Source: CBDCVN01 sp965223045 (GTDB lineage Bacteria > Deinococcota > Deinococci > Deinococcales > Trueperaceae). Taken from it: 64,000 nt of DNA. The position numbers and the translations under genes are program-made. This document shows, in pieces, positions 18,753 through 27,169 of this stretch (position 1 is the stretch's first letter; every line of letters starts with the position of its first letter). The notes below the pieces were generated by a model. The model saw nothing but the letters and a program-made list of their open reading frames with translations, was not told the origin of the DNA and did not search any database. Where the stretch lies: positions 930,001-994,000 of the forward strand of contig CBDCVN010000013.1 in assembly GCA_965223045.1 (NCBI GenBank), given 5' to 3'.

Positions 18753-19346
18753 TCAGTTTTGTTTTGAAAGGATCTCTTCAAAAAGAACAGTTACTAATTT
18801 TTGACCATCTTCACTGCTCCAGTCCTGTGCTAACTCAGCAATCAATTGGTTTGTAGAGGTTAGAGTAACCCCTGCTCTTTCGATACGGCGTAAAGCAATT
18901 TCATCAGCTGTCTTAGTTGGCGATCCACAAGCATCAACTACTACCTGAACGTTATAGCCATCTTCAAGGGCTGAGATAGCAGGATAAACAATGCAAACAT
19001 CTGTTGTTATCCCCGCCATAATCAAGTTTTTCCTATTAGTAGTTTTTACTGCTTCAGCAAAACTATTATCGTCCATGCAATTAACTACACCTGCCCGTTG
19101 TACACGCTTCTCGTAAGCATCTGGTATAGCTTCTTGTAGTTCTTTGAAAAGTAATCCTTGGGCCTGATCTTCTTGGCTAGATGTTAACACCAATGGAATA
19201 CCTACAGCCTTTGCTGCCTTAGCTAAGGCAATGGTATTCATTTTAATCTCGCTTAACTCTGCGGAATGAACCCAGCCCATTGTTCCATCTTGATGATCAA
19301 TAAGCAGCATTGTAGAATTCTGAGGTGAAAATACTTGATTATTCAT
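18753..19346 (-). CDS. Cytosolic isochorismatase-family hydrolase
   Basis: A complete 197-residue cysteine hydrolase of the usual family length. Catalytic residues: Asp in MLLIDHQDG, Lys in NRKNLIMAG, Cys in TTDVCIVYPA. There is no signal peptide. It resembles the cargo domain of 17631-18527 along its whole length (shared HSA, LTSS, FxELQE, IMAGxxTxVCxxYPA blocks), so one arose from the other by duplication plus gain or loss of the exported module. It is transcribed divergently from the HxlR regulator at 19464-19826 with a paired direct repeat between them, and is probably that regulator's target. Start at 19346, preceded by AGGAGA. Confidence 0.9.
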   Translation of the reverse strand: MNNQVFSPQNSTMLLIDHQDGTMGWVHSAELSEIKMNTIALAKAAKAVGIPLVLTSSQEDQAQGLLFKELQEAIPDAYEKRVQRAGVVNCMDDNSFAEAVKTTNRKNLIMAGITTDVCIVYPAISALEDGYNVQVVVDACGSPTKTADEIALRRIERAGVTLTSTNQLIAELAQDWSSEDGQKLVTVLFEEILSKQN

Positions 19347-19394
19347 AATTGTCTCCTAAATTAATTATTGCTAGCAACGTTTGTTATAATATTT

Positions 19395-19423
19395 AAGTAA
19401 GTACCATTTAGCAAGTAGGTACC
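19395..19423. promoter_or_regulatory. Probable HxlR operator: paired direct repeat
   Basis: AAGTAAGTACC (19395-19405) and AAGTAGGTACC (19413-19423) are direct repeats with one mismatch, 18 bp apart start to start, in the divergent promoter region between the isochorismatase and HxlR genes. The arrangement suits a dimeric winged-helix regulator binding two sites. Binding is inferred. Confidence 0.55.
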
Positions 19424-19463
19424 AAAAGGTGAGTGACTTTCTATTTGAGGTTTAATAGCAAAA

Positions 19464-19826
19464 ATGGAACACAAAACTTGTAATTTAGATTCCTGTGAAG
19501 TAAGAGACGCATTGGGAGTAATTGGAGGTAAATGGAAAAATCTTATTATGTATGCTGTAGGAGCCAATGGTACTATTCGCTTTAATCAGCTACACAAGGC
19601 AGTCCCCGGAATTTCGCAAAAAATGCTAACTCAACAGTTACGAGAGTTAGAACGTGATGGGTTAATTAATCGTGAGTTTTATCAAGAGATTCCACCGCGA
19701 GTTGAATATTCTGCGACTGAACTAGGCAAAACAGTAGGTAGTGTTTATGCTGAAGTTCATGCTTGGCAAAAGGAAAACATAGATAAAATTTTAAGAGCAA
19801 GAGAGAAATATGACTCCAAACTATAA
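19464..19826 (+). CDS. HxlR-family winged-helix regulator
   Basis: A 120-residue HxlR (DUF24) protein with the hallmark Cys near the N-terminus (CNLDSCEVRDALGVIGGKWK), the helix-turn-helix RFNQLHKAVPGISQKMLTQQLRELERDGL and the wing EIPPRVEYSATELG. In relatives such as YodB and HypR, an N-terminal Cys senses quinones, diamide or other electrophiles and relieves repression. Cys residues at about 5 and 10 could serve here. It is divergent from the cytosolic isochorismatase gene and followed in the same direction by the flavin monooxygenase at 19996, both plausible targets. Confidence 0.92.
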   Translation: MEHKTCNLDSCEVRDALGVIGGKWKNLIMYAVGANGTIRFNQLHKAVPGISQKMLTQQLRELERDGLINREFYQEIPPRVEYSATELGKTVGSVYAEVHAWQKENIDKILRAREKYDSKL

Positions 19827-19995
19827 AATATAGCCTTTGTGGGTTTTTCCTTATTATGATTTTAGTTGGAACCTTTAGCAGGATTAATGCCATATTTCAA
19901 AGGTGAATTATTTGAGGGTACTAAGTTTATAGCTTTTATTTAGAGCTTAGTCATTTCAGTTGCTTTGATAAGAATGTATTGAATTAAGGAGTACT

Positions 19996-21036
19996 ATGCA
20001 AATCGGTATTGATAGCTTTGCTGCACAAGTCATTAACCCTGAAACAAAGGTTGCTCAACCTGCCAGTGAACGTATGAATGACCTTATCGAAGAAATTGTT
20101 CAAGCAGATAAGGTTGGCCTTGATACTTTTGGGGTAGGTGAACATCACCGTGAAGAGTTCCTAGATTCAGCAACTACCCTGATTCTTGCAGCTGCAGCTG
20201 CCCGCACTAAGAACATTCGTTTGACAAGTGCAGTTACAGTGCTCAGTGCAGCTGACCCTGTTCGTGTTTTTCAACAGTTTGCGACACTTGATCTTATTTC
20301 TAATGGACGTGCAGAAATTGTGGCAGGGCGAGGGTCTTTTACAGATGCTTATCCACTTTTTGGTCTTGACTTGAACAAATACGATGAACTCTTTGCTGAT
20401 AAGTTAGCACTCTTGCTCGAGCTACGCAAAAACAATCCTGTTAACTGGGTCAGTAAGTACCGAGCGCCTCTTTCAGGTCAAGGAATTTACCCTCGTCCTG
20501 TTCAAAACCCCTTACCTGTATGGATTGGGGTTGGAGGGACGCCAGAATCTTTTGCTCGAGCTGGTAGCCTTGGTTTGCCCTTGATGGTTGCAATCATTGG
20601 CGGTGAATTCAAAAGGTTTCGCCCCCACATTCATCTCTATCGTAAGGCTGGGGTTCAAGCCGGTTTTAAGCCTGAGCAACTTAAAGTAGGTGTTCATGCC
20701 TTTGGTTACGTGGCAACAAGTTCAGAAAAAGCTAGAGATATTTTTTACCCGGGCTACGCACATATGATGGGTTCCATAGGTAGAGAGCGTGGCTGGGCAC
20801 CACCCAACAGATTACAGTTCGATGCCTCTTGTAGCCCAAGTGGATCTTTTTTAATTGGCGATGCAAAAGAAGTAACTGAAAAAGTGCTTTATCTTGATGA
20901 AGTGCTAGAAGGTATTGACCGCATCAACTTACAAATGACCAATGTGATGATTGCCCATGAGCAGATGCTTGAAAGTATAAGCCTTCTAGGTAATGAGGTT
21001 GCTCCAATTATACGTGAGCAGAAAGTAATTCATTGA
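19996..21036 (+). CDS. LLM-class flavin-dependent monooxygenase
   Basis: A complete 346-residue luciferase-like TIM-barrel oxidoreductase preceded by AAGGAG. Family blocks: ADKVGLDTFGVGEHHREEFL, IRLTSAVTVLSAADPVRVFQQFATLD, RAEIVAGRGSF, and PLPVWIGVGGTPESFARAG. These enzymes use reduced FMN and O2 to oxidise small organic molecules, so a flavin reductase partner is expected but none is in the window. Position beside the HxlR regulator and the isochorismatase suggests a shared chemical-stress role. Two GCTCGAGC octamers occur within the gene, marking it as long resident. Cytosolic; no signal peptide. Confidence 0.9.
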   Translation: MQIGIDSFAAQVINPETKVAQPASERMNDLIEEIVQADKVGLDTFGVGEHHREEFLDSATTLILAAAAARTKNIRLTSAVTVLSAADPVRVFQQFATLDLISNGRAEIVAGRGSFTDAYPLFGLDLNKYDELFADKLALLLELRKNNPVNWVSKYRAPLSGQGIYPRPVQNPLPVWIGVGGTPESFARAGSLGLPLMVAIIGGEFKRFRPHIHLYRKAGVQAGFKPEQLKVGVHAFGYVATSSEKARDIFYPGYAHMMGSIGRERGWAPPNRLQFDASCSPSGSFLIGDAKEVTEKVLYLDEVLEGIDRINLQMTNVMIAHEQMLESISLLGNEVAPIIREQKVIH

Positions 21037-21103
21037 TGTTTAACACGTAAATTTATGATATGTACTTAAAAGATTAGATGTGTTACGGAAGGGTATAATT
21101 AAA

Positions 21104-21292
21104 ATGAATCAAATATATAAAGTACCTAAAGATGATTGTGAGGCGGTTTGGTCGGGCGAGTGCGTGCATTGGTGGCTCTGGCCGAGGTGGGGGGACGCGT
21201 CTGTGTCCGACTTAGGCATGTCGACGGGCGATAGCGACTTGTTTTCGCGGAGGAGAGAGGGATGGGACCTAGACAGTCTTTACTTTGTATAG
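21104..21292 (+). CDS. Small GC-rich open frame of unknown nature
   Basis: A 62-codon frame begins at the ATG at 21104 after AAGGGTATAATTAAA and ends at 21292. The first 12 codons have local composition, but from about 21137 to 21275 the sequence becomes strikingly GC-rich compared with everything around it, encoding a Trp-rich, acidic stretch (CVHWWLWPRWGD). I do not recognise it. It could be a short foreign insert, a peptide gene or a chance open frame. It lies at the edge of the 21.3-24.5 kb AraC/SDR block. Confidence 0.3.
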   Translation: MNQIYKVPKDDCEAVWSGECVHWWLWPRWGDASVSDLGMSTGDSDLFSRRREGWDLDSLYFV

Positions 21293-21294
21293 AT

Positions 21295-22176
21295 TTAGGT
21301 AGCTGAGGGAGAAACGCCAAAGTAACGTCTGTATTCTCTACTAAATTGTGCCGGGCTATTGTAACCAACCATATAACCCGCTTCGCTAACCTTTTTGCCT
21401 TCCATTATGTAGTTCTGAGCTCTATTCAACTTAACTGATTTTGCGTACTGCAGCGGAGGAAAGTGCATTACTTCTTTGAATTTTTTGTGAAAACCCGAAG
21501 CACTCATATTTACAATACTAGCCATATCTTCTATCGATAGAGGTTTATCAAGATTTTGATGAATGTATTCAACCGCTTTGGAGATTTGTCTGATTTGTCC
21601 GCGTTGTTGGAGCAGATGGACAAGTCTGCCTCCTTGCCAATTGCTCAAAATACGAAAATAAATTTCATCTACAATTGCATCACCGAGGATAGCTGCTTCG
21701 CTTGGGTTATTTAGAGTTTTTAACAAGCGTATTATTGCATCGAGCATATTATCTTCTAACCGGGCGGAAAATATAGCAGACAGATTAATTTCAATGTTTT
21801 TTTTATTAGGCTGCTCGATTGCCTCCATTTTTAACATAAGCCTAGCAAGTTTGTTTTGGTCAAAATAAACTCCAGCTCCCAGCAGAGGTTTTTCATCGGT
21901 TGCTTCGGTAACTTCACATTCGACAGGTAACGGGGCAAATAAAGTAAGAAAGTTTCCAGGCTCGTAATCGTACCTTTTGCCTTCCAGATAGACATTCTTT
22001 TTTCCTTGAGCCGCGAAAACGATGCCGGGTTCGTAAATAATACGGGTTTTATGGTGTGGTTCTGAACCTCGAAACGTAAAAAAACCCTCAACATTAGTAT
22101 CGTGTATGCCGTCCTCGGGCGTACTTTTTTCTAATAGTTCAATAAGTTCCTTCATTTCTTTTTTCTGACTTTCCAT
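21295..22176 (-). CDS. AraC-family regulator with AraC_N domain
   Basis: A 293-residue transcription factor. Residues about 20-175 form the AraC_N (PF06719-type) ligand-sensing domain (RIIYEPGIVFAAQGKKNVYL, FLTLFAPLPVECE). The C-terminal ~100 residues hold two helix-turn-helix units (LSIEDMASIVNMSASGFHKK, and VSEAGYMVGYNSPAQFSREY). Members of this branch often control adjacent short-chain dehydrogenases or aldo-keto reductases in response to small carbonyl compounds. It is divergent from the SDR operon at 22376, its likely target, with about 200 bp of promoter region between. The block carries no CTCGAG. Confidence 0.93.
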   Translation of the reverse strand: MESQKKEMKELIELLEKSTPEDGIHDTNVEGFFTFRGSEPHHKTRIIYEPGIVFAAQGKKNVYLEGKRYDYEPGNFLTLFAPLPVECEVTEATDEKPLLGAGVYFDQNKLARLMLKMEAIEQPNKKNIEINLSAIFSARLEDNMLDAIIRLLKTLNNPSEAAILGDAIVDEIYFRILSNWQGGRLVHLLQQRGQIRQISKAVEYIHQNLDKPLSIEDMASIVNMSASGFHKKFKEVMHFPPLQYAKSVKLNRAQNYIMEGKKVSEAGYMVGYNSPAQFSREYRRYFGVSPSAT

Positions 22177-22375
22177 TTTCTACAACTCTCCACTAAGTTT
22201 TCCTGATAATAAACGATATTTTTCTCTCAATACACAATTTTTACAAAGAATTATAGTTTTGTGCAAGTAATGAGTAGTTTTATGTATTCAAACTTATAAG
22301 TCACTGCTATATATTTACAATTGATTGCCAAAACTATATTGGCGAGGAAATTACAACAAGAGAGTCTAAAAATTT

Positions 22376-23212
22376 ATGAATAAAACAGTATTGATAACAG
22401 GAGCATCGTCGGGATTTGGAAATTTAACAGCAAAGAAATTTCAAAGTGAAGGGTGGAAAGTTGTAGCAACAATGCGTTCGCCGGAAAAAGAACAGGAGCT
22501 TAATAATTTAGAAAGTGTGTTGGTTACAGAATTGGACGTAACGGACAAAACAAGTATTGAAAATGTTGTTTCGGAAACAATCGAGAAATTTGGAACAATT
22601 GATGTTTTGGTAAACAATGCAGGGATTGGTGCGAGCGGTTATCTTGAGCAATTTAGTGACGAACAGACCCTCAAAATGTTCGATACAAATGTGTTTGGTG
22701 CAATAAGGGTAAGCCAAGCGGTCTTACCAATAATGCGCAAGCAAAAAGACGGCACGATAATAAATGTAACTTCCGCAGCAGGCTATTTTGGGCTTCCACT
22801 CTATTCGACATACTGCGCTTCCAAATATGCGATGGAGGGTCTGACTGAGTCGATGGCTTTGGATTACAAACCTTTTAATATCGCTGTAAAAGCCGTCGCC
22901 CCTGGAGGTTATGGAACGAACTTTGGTTCTTCAACAGACAACAATCTCGAAAAAGGAGACGAAGAGCTCAAGGCTGCTGCGCAAAAAATAGCAACTCACT
23001 CTGCTGCAGCAAGTGAGCAAATGCGGAAGCAAAGTGGATCAGAAGCAAATCCGCAGGAAGTTGCAGACAAGATTTATGAATGTGCGACAACCGATACTCC
23101 GGTTCACAACATTTGTGGAGCAGATGCTGAATGGGTAGTCGGAATGATTAATTCTATGTCGCGGCACGAATTCTTAAACAAGATAGAAGAAATACTTACA
23201 CCAAAGGAATAG
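22376..23212 (+). CDS. Short-chain dehydrogenase/reductase
   Basis: A 278-residue classical SDR with the cofactor loop TGASSGFG, the structural NNAG motif and the catalytic Tyr-Lys pair in YCASK; catalytic Ser in VTSAAGYFG. The C-terminal extension (EEILTPKE) is typical of retinol-dehydrogenase-like members that reduce hydrophobic ketones or aldehydes with NADP(H), though the cofactor is not certain. First gene of a three-gene operon; the next SDR begins 12 bp after its stop. Cytosolic. Confidence 0.92.
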   Translation: MNKTVLITGASSGFGNLTAKKFQSEGWKVVATMRSPEKEQELNNLESVLVTELDVTDKTSIENVVSETIEKFGTIDVLVNNAGIGASGYLEQFSDEQTLKMFDTNVFGAIRVSQAVLPIMRKQKDGTIINVTSAAGYFGLPLYSTYCASKYAMEGLTESMALDYKPFNIAVKAVAPGGYGTNFGSSTDNNLEKGDEELKAAAQKIATHSAAASEQMRKQSGSEANPQEVADKIYECATTDTPVHNICGADAEWVVGMINSMSRHEFLNKIEEILTPKE

Positions 23213-23224
23213 AGGTCAATCAAT

Positions 23225-23980
23225 ATGAAGAAACTAGAGAATAAGGTTGCAATAATAACAGGAGCAAGTGGCGGCTTGGGAAAAGCTACGGCAATAGCTT
23301 TTCCCAAAGAAGGGGCCAACGTTGCCATTTGTGCAAGAAGTTTGGACAAACTCCAGGAAGTAGCTGACGAATGCGAAAAGTACGGAGTTGAAGCGTTACC
23401 TTTGAAATGTGATGTCATGATCTATGAGGATTTGAAGACGCTCGTAGATGAAACGATGAAGAAATTCGGAAAACTTGATATCATAATGAATAATGCGATT
23501 TCCACCACTCAAGGTGTTTCAATTATGGATCATACTAAAGAGATTTGGAACAACACAGTAAAAAGTGGATTTGAAGCAGTATGGCATTTAATGCGTTTAT
23601 GCTATCCAATCTTAAAGGAAAATGGTGGCGGCAGAATTATCAATATTTCATCGGGTGCAGCTTCTGTAGGTGCTCCGGGTTTCGGTGTGTATGCAGGCGT
23701 GAAAGCAGGTGTTCACGGTCTCACAATGGTAGCGGCTAGAGAATGGGGACCAGATAAAATAACTGTAAATAGCCTAGCACCCGTATTTTACAGCAATTTA
23801 TCAAATAGGTTGTTTGATAAAGTTGGCGAAGAGGGACTAACAGACATGACCCCTCTAGGCTATATTGGCGATGCTGAAAAAGACATAGCACCTGTAGTAG
23901 TTTTCCTAGCTTCTGATGATTCTAGGTATATAACAGGACAAATGATAAAAGTCGATGGAGGAAGCGACATACATTTCTAG
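23225..23980 (+). CDS. Short-chain dehydrogenase/reductase
   Basis: A 251-residue classical SDR of standard length with TGASGGLG, catalytic Ser in ISSGAAS, and the YAGVK active site. The usual NNAG motif reads NNAI, a mild departure. The C-terminus (ITGQMIKVDGGSD) is the typical final strand of FabG-like enzymes. It is preceded by AGAGGTCAATCAAT and lies in an operon with the upstream SDR (12-bp gap) and the SRPBCC gene. Substrate unknown; both SDRs probably process related carbonyl compounds. Confidence 0.92.
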   Translation: MKKLENKVAIITGASGGLGKATAIAFPKEGANVAICARSLDKLQEVADECEKYGVEALPLKCDVMIYEDLKTLVDETMKKFGKLDIIMNNAISTTQGVSIMDHTKEIWNNTVKSGFEAVWHLMRLCYPILKENGGGRIINISSGAASVGAPGFGVYAGVKAGVHGLTMVAAREWGPDKITVNSLAPVFYSNLSNRLFDKVGEEGLTDMTPLGYIGDAEKDIAPVVVFLASDDSRYITGQMIKVDGGSDIHF

Positions 23981-24002
23981 TAGTGTTATACAGATAAGAA
24001 TT

Positions 24003-24500
24003 ATGAACACAGATTCAAATCAAAACGAGAATATAAAAGTCAAAAAGTTGAAAATGTCGCATTACACGTTTTACACAGACATCGTTATTGATGCCACTCC
24101 TGAGCAAGTATGGTCGGTGTTGACGGATACAAAATCTTATAAGGATTGGGCGTTTATGCTAGTAGATATTCAGGGGGAAATTAAAAATGGTGCAAAAAAT
24201 ACTTTTGTTTTTCAGCTCAATTCTGCTAAGGAAAAGTTCACTACTATTGAACACACGATTACCGTTGTAAACGGAGAAGAATTTTATTGGGCGGAAAAAG
24301 GACCTGGAGGAATCAGAGATAATCACCATTTTAAAGTAGAACCTGCGGACAATGGCAAAACCCGATTTATTCAAACTGATGAAATTATGAAAGGTTTGAC
24401 TTGGTTAATGGGGGGCTGGCTATCTAAAATTTATGCACAGGGTTATCCCGCATTTAACCGAAGCTTAAAAACTGAAGTGGAACGACGGTTTAAGAAATAG
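24003..24500 (+). CDS. SRPBCC-family ligand-binding protein
   Basis: A 165-residue protein from the ATG at 24003. The START/Bet v 1-like fold is shown by TDIVIDATPEQVWSVLTDTKSYKDWA at its start and the C-terminal helix region SKIYAQGYPAFNRSLKTEVERR. These proteins bind hydrophobic ligands in a central cavity, sometimes as polyketide cyclases. An alternative start at 24054 (MSHYTFYTD) would remove a charged 17-residue leader that is not part of the fold, so the true start is uncertain. Last gene of the SDR operon, beginning 22 bp after the second SDR. Confidence 0.87.
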   Translation: MNTDSNQNENIKVKKLKMSHYTFYTDIVIDATPEQVWSVLTDTKSYKDWAFMLVDIQGEIKNGAKNTFVFQLNSAKEKFTTIEHTITVVNGEEFYWAEKGPGGIRDNHHFKVEPADNGKTRFIQTDEIMKGLTWLMGGWLSKIYAQGYPAFNRSLKTEVERRFKK

Positions 24501-24999
24501 AATTTTATGAATTTCGACTTAAAAGAACATTACTTTCAAAAAAGATTGTCACCCCCTTGTTGAGTGTCAGGAGCAGTTAGTTAACACAATTAGGAGTAGT
24601 GTTAACCCGGCACTGCCCTGCCATCCTCCGAGCAGTTTTTTAAATCCTTTGCTCGGTAATGTTTTCAGCATTGGCAGGATTACCGTTTTTTGCGTTTTAG
24701 CCTTTCCCGTTTAACATTATTCATGCATAGTGTTAAATATGGATGTGTGGAGCGTTTTTAGCGTAGAAAAAGTGACGGACACGGTCGTTGTATTGGTCGA
24801 TACGGATTGTGGTCGTCAATTACCAATGTGGCAAGGCATATCATTGAAAATCTGAATAGTGATTTGGAGGAAGGGATTGGCAAGCGCAAGGTTTATTACA
24901 AGGAGGTTTATGAATATTATTTTGTGTTTCTTATAAGGTTTATTAGCAACTATGTTCCCGATGACAGACTTTATAAAAGCTAATAGTTAAAATCTCAAC
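24501..24999. other. Intergenic region with nested inverted repeats and a gene remnant
   Basis: Two inverted repeats (CCGAGC 24628-24633 with GCTCGG 24651-24656; CGGTAAT 24654-24660 with ATTACCG 24679-24685) overlap, and the second ends in six T, so a terminator for the SDR operon is likely here. Further short inverted repeats (GTTAACAC/GTGTTAAC and TTTAACA/TGTTAAA) flank this part. From about 24795 to 24983 an open stretch without a good start (SSITNVARHIIENLNSD, then YVPDDRLYKS) looks like the tail of a lost gene. Confidence 0.45.
24654..24691 (+). terminator. Possible rho-independent terminator after the SDR operon
   Basis: A 7-bp stem CGGTAAT/ATTACCG with an 18-base loop is followed directly by TTTTTT. 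The long loop weakens the call. Confidence 0.45.
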
Positions 25000-26172
25000 A
25001 TGAACGAAAAAGCTCAATCTATCAGGCGTTTTATACGCCCTATGCTAGTAAGAGATCATCAGGAAGAGCACCGAGCTGCCACACCGCTCGAGCTACTATA
25101 TGATTTAGTCAGCGTCATTGCTATTGCTTCTGCTGCTGGTGGTCTACATCATGCTATTGCTGCTGATCATATTTTTGATGGTGTTTTGACTTACGGGATT
25201 ATTTTCTTTGCTATTTGGTGGCCTTGGGTAAATTTCACTTGGTTCGCCTCTTCTTATGACACAGATGATGTACCTTACCGAATTGCTATTTTGGTACAAA
25301 TGGCAGGTGCTTTAGTTCTAGCAGCAGGTGTTGATAATGTCTTTACTGACTTTGACTTTCGTTTGGGTTTGGTTGGCTACATTATTATGCGACTGTCTTT
25401 AGTGAGCCAATGGTTACGGGTTGCTAGGCATAATCCTGAACATAAGGTAACAGCACTACGCTACGTTGTTGGTATGACGCTCTGTCAAATAGGTTGGGCG
25501 ATCCTGATCTTAACTGTGCCTGAAAACTTTATGCTGTTAGGTATATTTATACTGATTGCCTGTGAATTATTTGTTCCTGCTTATGCTGAACGCGCTAGCG
25601 ATTTGAGTTATCATCGTCATCATATTATTGAGCGCTATGGTCTCCTAACCATTATTGTGCTTGGAGAGTCTTTGCTGGCGATTACTATAGCTATCAGTTC
25701 CTTAACAAGTGGTGACCTTACAAACCTCGAGCTTTTAACTACAATCATTGGAGGGCTTATGATTATGTTTGTGTGCTGGTGGCTCTATTTTGATGAAGCT
25801 GATCACCATTTGCTCAAAAGTTTACGTGGTGCTTTTGTCTGGGGCTACAGTCACATAATTATCTTTGCTTCGCTAGCTGCTGTGGGTGCAGGGCTTGCAG
25901 TTATAGTAGACTATTTAACCGATCATGCCAAAATTGGTTTGCTAGCTGCCACAGCTGCTGTAACGATCCCTACGACACTATTTTTGCTTTGCCTATGGTT
26001 TATTCACGAAAGGCCAAAGATTAAAAGCATAATGGATATGCTGTTATTCCCTATTTGTGCAGGTCTTGTTGTGCTCACAACTTTTTTACCTTATGGTGTG
26101 TTGTTAACAGGTTTAGTACTTATTATTTGTTTGGTGCTGCAGCTAAAGCAACGAGCAGCTCAGAGCAGTTAA
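25000..26172 (+). CDS. LtrA-family membrane protein (low temperature requirement A)
   Basis: A 390-residue polytopic protein with about 12 hydrophobic helices. It carries the LtrA signatures TPLELLYDLVSVIAIA at residue 28, FFAIWWPWVNFTWFASSYDTDD, and HHIIERYGLLTIIVLGESLLAI, rich in conserved His, Glu and Asp in membrane segments. LtrA proteins were named for low-temperature growth in Listeria, but their biochemical role is unsettled. A second, diverged family member lies at 58186-59394. Three CTCGAG/GCTCGAGC sites in or near the gene suggest it is native. It stands alone with no obvious ribosome site beyond AATCTCAAC. Confidence 0.92.
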   Translation: MNEKAQSIRRFIRPMLVRDHQEEHRAATPLELLYDLVSVIAIASAAGGLHHAIAADHIFDGVLTYGIIFFAIWWPWVNFTWFASSYDTDDVPYRIAILVQMAGALVLAAGVDNVFTDFDFRLGLVGYIIMRLSLVSQWLRVARHNPEHKVTALRYVVGMTLCQIGWAILILTVPENFMLLGIFILIACELFVPAYAERASDLSYHRHHIIERYGLLTIIVLGESLLAITIAISSLTSGDLTNLELLTTIIGGLMIMFVCWWLYFDEADHHLLKSLRGAFVWGYSHIIIFASLAAVGAGLAVIVDYLTDHAKIGLLAATAAVTIPTTLFLLCLWFIHERPKIKSIMDMLLFPICAGLVVLTTFLPYGVLLTGLVLIICLVLQLKQRAAQSS

Positions 26173-26204
26173 ACTCAATCTGACGTAGGTATTAAATCAT
26201 TGTC

Positions 26205-26356
26205 TTATCCAAAGCAAGGAATGTCATCCTGAAAGCAGTGAAGGATCTCTCATGCGTTAATGCCCTTAGAGATTCTTCGTCGCTATGCTCCTCAGAATGA
26301 CATGCTCACAGATGGAGTTTTTCTCTAGGGAAAAAACTTTTCTGGAGCACTATATT
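26205..26356 (+). repeat. Dispersed intergenic repeat, copy 1
   Basis: Contains the blocks GTCATCCTGAA, GCAGTGAAGGATCTC, GCGTTAATGCCC, AGATTCTTCGTCG and CCTCAGAATGACATG, in which the first and last are near inverted repeats. Related copies lie at 31935-32081 and, inverted, at 61340-61545. It sits between LtrA and the DUF4260 gene. Confidence 0.8.
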
Positions 26357-26411
26357 AGGTCATTTTCTTCACTGGTTTAATTTTAGCTATTAGTTAAAGG
26401 AGGTTAGGCTT

Positions 26412-26750
26412 TTGAAAACCTTGCTCAAAATTGAAGAACTAGCTGAATTTGGTCTAGCTCTTTGGCTTTTTTCGACGCTAGATATTGCTTGGTGGTGGTA
26501 TTTGGCTTTATTTTTAGCTCCAGATATAGGAATGATTGGATATGTGTTCAACACAAAAATTGGTAGCTGGGTCTACAATTTGTTTCATCACAAAGCAGTA
26601 GCAATTCTTTTTCTTCTGATTGGTCTGCTGAGTGATTTACAATGGCTATTTTTTGTGGGCACTCTTTTATTTGGTCATTCTGCTTTAGACCGTCTATTAG
26701 GTTATGGTCTCAAGTATCCTGATTCCTTCAAGCACACGCATTTGGATTAA
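26412..26750 (+). CDS. DUF4260 membrane protein
   Basis: A 112-residue small membrane protein matching the DUF4260 pattern as I remember it: IEELAEFGLALWLF, a WWYLALFLAPDIGMIGYVFN helix, GSWVYNLFHHKAVA, and the terminal FGHSALDRLLGYGLKYPDSF-HTHLD. Function is unknown for the family. The start is a TTG at 26412, supported by a near-perfect AAAGGAGG at 26397-26404. Four membrane segments are likely. Confidence 0.88.
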   Translation: MKTLLKIEELAEFGLALWLFSTLDIAWWWYLALFLAPDIGMIGYVFNTKIGSWVYNLFHHKAVAILFLLIGLLSDLQWLFFVGTLLFGHSALDRLLGYGLKYPDSFKHTHLD

Positions 26751-26894
26751 CCTAGTGCAGGAAAGTAATGATCGTACATCCCACTTTTCAATTACTTTCA
26801 ATATAGGGATAAGGCTTTTTGCTAGATCAGTTCACCAATTTAAGAGCATCACTACTTCTACAGAATTACCATCTTGACAATAAACTAAATCATC

Positions 26895-26920
26895 AAGTAC
26901 ATTATGATCATAATGTACTT
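26895..26920. promoter_or_regulatory. 26-bp palindromic operator of the toxin-antitoxin pair
   Basis: A perfect palindrome, half-site AAGTACATTATGA, lies 21 bp before the antitoxin ATG and just downstream of TTGACA (about 26875). Phd/YefM-type antitoxins bind palindromes in their own promoters, so this is the expected autoregulatory operator. Confidence 0.75.
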
Positions 26921-26941
26921 TTTGTACAAGAAAGAAATTAA

Positions 26942-27169
26942 ATGATTGTTTCAACTAGTGAACTCAGAGCTAATCTAAGTAGCCTTATAGAACGTGTTAA
27001 AAGTGGTGAGACGGTTGTAGTAACCAGTAACAGCAAACCTGTAATTCAATTAGAAGCCTATAAAGAACCTCAAGGAATTGATTTCGAGGCCTTAGCAGCA
27101 CTTAGAGAAAGTTTACCAAGAGTGGATGTAAACCCAGTACTAGCAGCAAGAGATGAATATAGATCTTGA
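26942..27169 (+). CDS. Phd/YefM-type antitoxin
   Basis: A 75-residue antitoxin. The N-terminal DNA-binding fold is recognisable from MIVSTSELRANLSSLIERVKSGETVVVTSNSKPVIQL (family pattern with strand-helix-helix-strand). The C-terminal part (FEALAALRESLPRVDV) is the toxin-neutralising tail. It overlaps the toxin start by the 4 bases TTGA, a typical translational coupling. It should repress its own promoter at the palindrome at 26895-26920 together with the toxin. Confidence 0.92.
   Translation: MIVSTSELRANLSSLIERVKSGETVVVTSNSKPVIQLEAYKEPQGIDFEALAALRESLPRVDVNPVLAARDEYRS

Noticed and set aside
24582..24760. Integron-type attC site in the spacer after the SRPBCC gene
   Set aside because: The GTTAAC inverted repeats do not fit the attC core pattern, and no integrase or cassette array is present.
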